From: Verrucomicrobiales bacterium
GTDB taxonomy: Bacteria > Verrucomicrobiota > Verrucomicrobiia > Verrucomicrobiales > SLCJ01
Direction of reading: 5' to 3'
DNA length: 64,000 nt
NCBI GenBank assembly: GCA_024636835.1
Contig: JAGXGH010000140.1
Span: 1 to 64,000, forward strand
In this document: piece after piece, positions 58,972-64,000 of the stretch
Numbering within the stretch: position 1 is the stretch's first letter
Layout: the number at the start of each line of letters is the position of its first letter
Program-made: the position numbers and the translations under genes
Notes under the pieces: model-generated
Databases searched by the model: none
What the model was told of the DNA's origin: nothing
The model's input: the letters and a program-made list of their open reading frames with translations, nothing else

Positions 58972-60798
58972 ATGATTGCATACTCCTATTTACGCTTCTC
59001 TACCCCGGAACAGGCTCTGGGTGATTCGGAGCGTCGCCAAGTCGAAAAAGCCGATGCCTGGGCTACAGCCAAAGGCATCCCACTGGACAAATCCTACGCC
59101 GACCGGGGCAAATCCGGATTCAAGGGGGTAAATCGTAAAAAGGGAGCGCTTGGCCGGTTTCTCAAGGAAATCAAATCCCTGAAAGTCCCGTACGGCTCCT
59201 ACCTCCTGGTGGAGGATCTGGACCGTCTGTCCCGCGAGCACCCGCTTGATTCGCTGCCGCTGATCAATGAAATCATCTCAGCTGGCATCACTATAGTGGT
59301 ATTGAAAAATAATGAGGAGTATTCCAGCGAGAGCCTGAGGGCTGATCGCTCCGGAATGAAAATGGTGGGGCTGTCATTCGAACTCGGGCGGGCATCCGGT
59401 GAGTCGGCCAGAAAATCTGACCTCGGCATCGACAACTGGAAGGAGAAGCGCCGGCTTGCTGCGAAAGACAACAAACCGATGACCGTGATGGCTCCGGCAT
59501 GGATTCGCACTATAACCAGTGGCGAGGGACGCCGCAAAGAGCGCCGTTATGAACTCATCCCCGAGCACGCCTGTGTGGTCCGCGAAATGTTCGCATGGCA
59601 TAAAGCCGGGAAGGGGCTGCGCACGATTGCGAGTATCCTCAACGTTAGAAAGGAACCGAACTGGGGGCGGGGCAAACGCACAGCCAAACAGTGGCACAAA
59701 ACCTACGTTCAAAAAATTCTCTCCAACGTCGCTGTCCTCGGTCATTTCCAGCCTCACAAATATGAAACCATTGAGGATCCGGACATGCCCGGCGAGCGCA
59801 AGCAAATTAGGGTGCCAGTCGGCGACGTGCTCAAAAACTACTATCCGGCCGTTTTCGAAAAGCCTGAGGAGATCGAACTCGCTGAGCACGTCCTCAAAAA
59901 AGTTCGGGCACGTGCCAAAGGCCCGACAGGAGGCAGGATTGAAACCCGCATTTCAAATCTCTTTCCAGGTCTGCTATTTGGCAACCTTCCCGACCCGGCC
60001 CAGACCGAACAAGAAACCGACGAACCAAGCCCGGCGCCCACCGCTGTAGTTCCGTGCCGTTACAAATCTCAGCATGGAAACGGCCACGGCCAGTATATCA
60101 TCACCAATATTGTAGCGGCCAACAAGGCTCGCAAAGTGGAGGATCACCTTACAAACGAACGCTGGCCCTATCCGGCTATAGAATACGCCATTTTGCAAAC
60201 CCTTCAGGAAATCAATTGGACAGCGGTAGCGGGAGAAGCCCGAACACCGGAACAAACGTCTATTGCGACAAGGGCAGCGGCTCTGGAATCAAAAGTCGCT
60301 GAACTCCAAACCGAGTGCGACAATGTTGGTATGATCATCCGTAAAACCCCACTCCCAACCTTGGTTCGGGATCTTGCGGAGTTGGAAGCGCAGAAAGAAG
60401 CCATCGAACGGGAAGCCGACGAACTGCGCGATGAACTCGGCTTTCTGGAAACCTCCCGTCAAGGACTTATCGTTCCGCTTTCCATCCAGGAAGCGGCGCA
60501 TGATCCCACTAACCGTGATGTGCGATTCGCCCTGCGGGCGGAACTCGCATGCCGCATCAAATGTATTCTGCTGAACCCCAAAAAGAAAGTGCCGAAAAAA
60601 CAGCGCTACCGCACCACCCATGTGTATGCCTTCGAGATGATGATTGTTTTCGTCAACGGGGTGACCCGCTCGATTCGGATTCGATTGAACCGCGATTCTG
60701 CTCCATCCATTTCCTCTGTCGCGTTCCAACCATCACAGGGCTTGCCACTGCCACCCGCTATCCCAGAGGACGATTTCCAAGCCGTTTCCCAGCCATGA
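58972..60798 (+). CDS. Large serine recombinase (integrase of the element)
   Basis: A 608-residue protein. The resolvase domain has Ser10 in YLRFSTPEQ and LLVEDLDRLSRE. The Recombinase domain covers about residues 140-260 (RTIASILNVRKEPNWG, then WHKTYVQKILSNVAVLGHF). The zinc-ribbon segment, which normally has four Cys, keeps only CRYKSQ, with a Pro/Glu-rich insertion in front. A coiled coil (about 415-490) and a C-terminal domain follow. It likely inserts and excises the element at the fucosidase site. Its TGA overlaps the next ATG. Confidence 0.92.
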   Translation: MIAYSYLRFSTPEQALGDSERRQVEKADAWATAKGIPLDKSYADRGKSGFKGVNRKKGALGRFLKEIKSLKVPYGSYLLVEDLDRLSREHPLDSLPLINEIISAGITIVVLKNNEEYSSESLRADRSGMKMVGLSFELGRASGESARKSDLGIDNWKEKRRLAAKDNKPMTVMAPAWIRTITSGEGRRKERRYELIPEHACVVREMFAWHKAGKGLRTIASILNVRKEPNWGRGKRTAKQWHKTYVQKILSNVAVLGHFQPHKYETIEDPDMPGERKQIRVPVGDVLKNYYPAVFEKPEEIELAEHVLKKVRARAKGPTGGRIETRISNLFPGLLFGNLPDPAQTEQETDEPSPAPTAVVPCRYKSQHGNGHGQYIITNIVAANKARKVEDHLTNERWPYPAIEYAILQTLQEINWTAVAGEARTPEQTSIATRAAALESKVAELQTECDNVGMIIRKTPLPTLVRDLAELEAQKEAIEREADELRDELGFLETSRQGLIVPLSIQEAAHDPTNRDVRFALRAELACRIKCILLNPKKKVPKKQRYRTTHVYAFEMMIVFVNGVTRSIRIRLNRDSAPSISSVAFQPSQGLPLPPAIPEDDFQAVSQP

Positions 60799-61496
60799 AA
60801 GCCAAACACACCTACCTCTTAGGTGATCACCACGCCGACTACGACGACCTAATCCGCGCCCTTGCCCTCCGAGGTCTGCGTGGCGTTCGGATCATCCATG
60901 TCGGTGACGGAGAGGAGGGTTACCCAGATTATTGGGACGACGGAACCGCCGAACAGCTCGACAACGCGTTCGCCTGTCTAGAAATCGAATACATTTCCAT
61001 CCGTGGAAACCACTGCAACCCCAACGTTTTTGATGGCAGGGTCATACTGCCGAACTTCAAATTCTTGCCCGATTATACCCGTCTTGAAATCGAAGGCGAA
61101 ACTTGGCTATTTGTTGGAGGTGCGATTTCCATCAATCGCCTCGACCGCATTCCCGGAAAAAACTGGTGGACGAACGAAGCGATGGTTCTAGACGAAGCCC
61201 TCGCCCAGCCCGCCGACGTGTTGGTAACCCACAGCGGATCTTCGTGGACAACTCCACCCGCCAGCGAGTTGCTCAACTACTACATAGAGGCCGAAGCTGC
61301 GATGGGATTAACAACCCTGCGGCAGGAACTCCACGACGAAACACGCCGTCATGACCGACTGTTTGAAATCGTCCGCCCCCGGCAGTGGTATCACGGTCAT
61401 TACCACCGAAGTGTTACCTACCTCCACGAAGGCTGTATGATCCGCCAACTTGATGTGGCCGAACTCGCGAAAAACCATCCGCGACCCCGCGCCTAA
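60795..61496 (+). CDS. Calcineurin-like metallophosphoesterase
   Basis: A 233-residue protein, ATGA-coupled to the recombinase. The motifs are GDHHADYDDL (Asp11, His13), GDGEEG (Asp38), GNHCN (Asn72, His73), THSG and HGHYH (about 200-204). These are the metal-binding blocks of calcineurin-like phosphoesterases, with GDHH for the usual GDxHG. Such enzymes cleave phosphomono- or diesters, including nucleotides and nucleic acids. With a nucleotide-cyclase-like gene next door, a nucleotide second messenger is a possible substrate (inference). Confidence 0.85.
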   Translation: MKAKHTYLLGDHHADYDDLIRALALRGLRGVRIIHVGDGEEGYPDYWDDGTAEQLDNAFACLEIEYISIRGNHCNPNVFDGRVILPNFKFLPDYTRLEIEGETWLFVGGAISINRLDRIPGKNWWTNEAMVLDEALAQPADVLVTHSGSSWTTPPASELLNYYIEAEAAMGLTTLRQELHDETRRHDRLFEIVRPRQWYHGHYHRSVTYLHEGCMIRQLDVAELAKNHPRPRA

Positions 61497-61532
61497 TAAA
61501 TAGTAAGCCCATCCGTCCCTAACCTTCGGCTC

Positions 61533-61567
61533 ATCGCTGCCCCGAAATTCGAGCGGCGATTTTTTTT
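61533..61567 (+). terminator. Terminator of the recombinase-phosphoesterase operon
   Basis: ATCGCTGC (61533-61540) pairs with GCGGCGAT (61553-61560), one G-U pair included, and is followed by eight T. Between it and the convergent gene ending at 61779 there is nothing else recognisable. Confidence 0.8.
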
Positions 61568-61778
61568 GTAATTCGCCTGTCCTCTAAAAGCGATTTCGTA
61601 ATCACCCCGAATTCTGTCGGCGGGAAGTCCATGCGATCGTATGCCGAAGAGTCTCTGAGTCATAACCAAAAGCTCAGGTGCTTCGTGGGTCATGTAATTG
61701 CGCCCGTATGTTCTCGACATTATTCATCAATACAAGCGCGCTACGGTGCGCAGGCTCGCCGATATTCAATGTCCAACT

Positions 61779-63542
61779 CTAGATCAGGAATGCATCCGAC
61801 ATCCCCGGGTTGGGAACGAATTTTGCACGATTGTAAATCATTCCACGCTCTTCCTGAAGCGCCGCTTCATGCTTATCGAGAAACTCATTCGCTTTTCCGC
61901 AAAATGCTTCCGAAAAATAAAATCGATGCTCTTCCAGCCAGTGTATCAGGTCAAACGCACGGTCGAAATCGTGATCCTCTTTCTTCATCAGATCGGCAAT
62001 CTCATCCCCTTTGGTTGCAATCTCTTTCCGCTCAAGCCGCCTTGGCAGTTCAGGCATTAGTTCCGCCGTGCCGTCCTCTGACACAACCACCGTAAGACAC
62101 GGGATCTTTCTTTCCCTCATCCCATGGATATATCCCAAAGTCGAATTGTATCGAGCTCCTCTCCCTGTATCTCCTTCCTGAATCGCACTACCATCCAAAA
62201 TCGCTCCGATTGCGTGGCAAACGCCGTCCATATCAATCAGTATCGCTCCATCAATCGCGGAAACACACCGTAGAATTTCCTGACTGGCATGGGTCGGAAC
62301 TATACCAGTTGACTGCGACGACAGCCTTTCCGACTCCTCCTTCGCAAACGGAGTGATCACCAAAATCGTTCCATGGCGCTGTTTGCACGCACCGAGTGCC
62401 AGCTCGTAGAGCAACGCAATTTTTTCCGGCTCAATATCTGGGAACAAAATCCCGCAGCTTGAAACGAATTCAGCCTTGTTCAGCGATGGGGCCGGCATTC
62501 GCGGAACTTCGTGCTTAACAAGCATCATCGAGTTATCATCGTGCAGAGCCTCCCATTTGTGATGCCCGGTAAACCTAACCATGAACAGATCGGAACGGGA
62601 CGGATTATACACCCCACACATCCGGCCAAAACCGGTTACGAACTCGCCATCAGTCAAAATTGACTCGCCCGTAGTGGTGATTTCCAGTAGCTTGCGGATT
62701 GCTCGGTACTTCTGCAGCCGGATTGGTGTAGAAAGCTGGATTGTTGTGGAAATATTTGGATGTCCAACCTTCGCCACAATCATCCCTCCCACAGACTCGG
62801 CTCCCTCATAAGACAGCGACGCGATATAGTTACAGGCATTGAACAGCCCGTAGAGGCCACCCCAACTCTGTGCAGCAAAATTCGGCACTTCCATTAAACG
62901 GCTTCCGGCGTTCCGTAAAATCTCTTCCGCGCGAGAACCCTCAAACCTATCGACGATCTCTGGGTCGGGAACATAGAGCGACCTGCCGCACTCTTGTAGG
63001 AATTCACGGGCGGTTGCGTCCACGATTGATACCGGAACACCGTAGCGGTCCTCTGCATGGGATCTTGGGAGTTGGTAGCAGTGCAATCCATCACGATGCT
63101 TGATCGATAAAACCATCCCGACATCGTATTTGCCAACAGGAATGTAGCCCGAAAAATGGTAGTCCTTCTCTCCAGAGGGATCGGCCTTCTGCAAAAGGGC
63201 CATCACCGCCGCTTTATTTGCACGGTGATCGCGCCTGCGTTCGATCGACTTCATTCCCACCTCTGTCGTTGACACCAGGTTTTCATCACCATCGGAAGCA
63301 CGAAGCATTGCCGCGTCAGTTCGCAACGAACTGAAATCGGAGGTAGTAAATCCGCAGTTAGGGGGTTCCAGACAAACAGGGTGCCATCTAGGGCTGGGCT
63401 CCCTTAAAACCCCAAGGAGAAAGACTTTCACCTGAAAGCCAGGATCCAACTTTTTGAAAACCTGTTCGGCGGCATCCTCCACACCAATTTGGAAATGGCG
63501 TTGGTAACCCCACATAAACAATTCAATCGTGTTGCTATTCAT
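61779..63542 (-). CDS. Diadenylate-cyclase (DisA/CdaA-like) domain protein with large N-terminal region
   Basis: A 587-residue protein. The C-terminal domain (from about residue 420) has AIDGAILIDMDGVCHAIGA, with DGA at 431-433, and DTGRGARYNSTLGYIHG (from about 458) followed by CLTVVVSEDGTAELMP. This is the order of the DAC domain (DGA, then the RHRAA-like nucleotide loop, then VSEE-G strand) that makes c-di-AMP from two ATP. The GARYNS form is a known divergent variant. Residues 1-420 are of unknown fold and could sense a trigger. No TM segment or DNA-binding domain is seen. It lies convergent to the phosphoesterase. Confidence 0.8.
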   Translation of the reverse strand: MNSNTIELFMWGYQRHFQIGVEDAAEQVFKKLDPGFQVKVFLLGVLREPSPRWHPVCLEPPNCGFTTSDFSSLRTDAAMLRASDGDENLVSTTEVGMKSIERRRDHRANKAAVMALLQKADPSGEKDYHFSGYIPVGKYDVGMVLSIKHRDGLHCYQLPRSHAEDRYGVPVSIVDATAREFLQECGRSLYVPDPEIVDRFEGSRAEEILRNAGSRLMEVPNFAAQSWGGLYGLFNACNYIASLSYEGAESVGGMIVAKVGHPNISTTIQLSTPIRLQKYRAIRKLLEITTTGESILTDGEFVTGFGRMCGVYNPSRSDLFMVRFTGHHKWEALHDDNSMMLVKHEVPRMPAPSLNKAEFVSSCGILFPDIEPEKIALLYELALGACKQRHGTILVITPFAKEESERLSSQSTGIVPTHASQEILRCVSAIDGAILIDMDGVCHAIGAILDGSAIQEGDTGRGARYNSTLGYIHGMRERKIPCLTVVVSEDGTAELMPELPRRLERKEIATKGDEIADLMKKEDHDFDRAFDLIHWLEEHRFYFSEAFCGKANEFLDKHEAALQEERGMIYNRAKFVPNPGMSDAFLI

Positions 63543-64000
63543 TATTGGAGGAAGGGTCAGGGTGTTGGTATCGGGTTGGCAAATGAAATTTCTCGTAACG
63601 AAAGTTACCTTCTCACCTCGCGTGAGTCTGCGTCCAACGTGGACAACACGGTGGTTACGAAGCTAAACTAATACTCGCTATTGAACTATCCCATCGATCT
63701 TGACTAGTGAACCGACATCCCAGGCTTAGTGGATTCAACAAGATTCCAGCCGCCCGTTAGGGGCGGCAATGAGAGATCGTTCGTCGATTTTGGTGGCCAA
63801 GTCTAACCGAAGTAACGAACTTTCTTGAATCCGATGCACGAAAAACCCGAGCGGCAGTTTTCATGCATTTCCAGAAAAGACTGACTCCCTCAGAGCCGAA
63901 AAGTTCTCGTCCAATCCAGAGAGCGGATTCGGCGGCTCTTATGGCGAAATCTCACCTTTTGGTTTGAGTGATTTAATATCAACACCGGCCACCTCATTAG
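63543..64000. other. 458-bp region without genes at the window edge
   Basis: It should hold the promoter of the minus-strand DAC gene. One perfect hairpin (GCCGCCC/GGGGCGGC around GTTA, about 63749-63767) is visible with no U-run. No ORF of coding character is seen, and no similarity to the missing fucosidase part. Confidence 0.6.

Larger units (their letters stand above)
58950..64000. mobile_element. Serine-recombinase genomic element inserted in the fucosidase gene (right end outside window)
   Basis: The left end is set by loss of GH29 homology just before the recombinase start. Contents are a large serine recombinase, a metallophosphoesterase, a convergent diadenylate-cyclase-domain gene and a 458-bp region without genes. 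No att core is identified because the right junction is outside the window. Confidence 0.75.

Noticed and set aside
61493-61720. 75-residue minus-strand ORF between the convergent phosphoesterase and DAC genes
   Set aside because: It spans a strong intrinsic terminator hairpin with a T-run and overlaps the phosphoesterase end; no conserved motif is visible.
63489-63671. 60-residue plus-strand ORF at the DAC gene start
   Set aside because: Antisense to the beginning of the DAC gene, short, and without motif.

Overview
The window is a prophage fused to a stretch of bacterial chromosome. Positions 1 to about 47,510 are the greater part of a tailed temperate phage (siphovirus type, with a 1,450-residue tape measure). 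Its right end abuts the 3' end of a tRNA-Val(CAC) gene at 47,502-47,576; its left end lies outside the window. From 47,677 the DNA is host chromosome up to about 58,950. There a second mobile element carrying a large serine recombinase has cut a GH29 alpha-L-fucosidase gene, and this element runs off the right edge. The host genes (N-acetylglutamate synthase, PII protein, RlpA, sulfotransferase, SGNH hydrolase, a 1,034-residue secreted GH36-like protein, a DUF1080 protein, a fucosidase remnant) suggest a sulfated-polysaccharide-degrading bacterium of the Verrucomicrobiota/Planctomycetota type. This is inferred from gene content only; there is no marker rRNA.

Prophage layout. (a) 1-6,472, plus strand: small early/accessory genes (DUF2786, zinc-finger proteins, a small serine recombinase, an XRE regulator, DUF4326, ASCH, two mini P-loop proteins, a lipoprotein). 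(b) 6,469-16,445: tail assembly, with a GT32 glycosyltransferase and a methyltransferase on the other strand, a tail-chaperone gene with a T TTT TTT -1 frameshift site, and the tape measure. (c) 16,615-20,750, minus: secreted protein, PAS membrane protein, Sec-type endolysin, candidate holin, pectate-lyase-like protein and a candidate unimolecular spanin. (d) 20,755-25,825, minus: receptor/fibre module with two fibre proteins that share a C-terminal domain (one carries a trypsin-like protease), a glycan-methyltransferase-like protein, a GT32-GT25 fusion and an LRR-like fibre. (e) 25,911-28,106, plus: a large repeat-built tail protein. (f) 28,131-39,434, minus: tail tube, capsid, scaffold, maturation protease, head fibre, portal and terminase subunits. 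(g) 39,615-47,367, minus: about 17 genes including PP-loop, DUF4031, PD-(D/E)XK, DUF3310 and DnaQ-like proteins and, last before the tRNA, a GT-B glycosyltransferase.

Three signatures unify the phage. Most starts lack a Shine-Dalgarno sequence and follow an A/C-rich leader ending in ACC or AAC before ATG. GGATCC is several-fold enriched, except in modules (d) and 39.6-42.4 kb, which look acquired. GTCAA/TTGAC palindromes and tandem repeats sit upstream of many transcription units and inside some genes, like an operator/stoperator network.

The most novel-looking locus is the right-hand element (58,950-64,000). It encodes a large serine recombinase, an overlapping metallophosphoesterase, and a convergent 587-residue protein whose C-terminal third looks like a DisA/CdaA-type diadenylate cyclase domain behind a large N-terminal region of unknown, possibly sensory, function. 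A nucleotide-signal synthase and a phosphoesterase on one mobile element is a plausible undescribed nucleotide-signalling or defence system.
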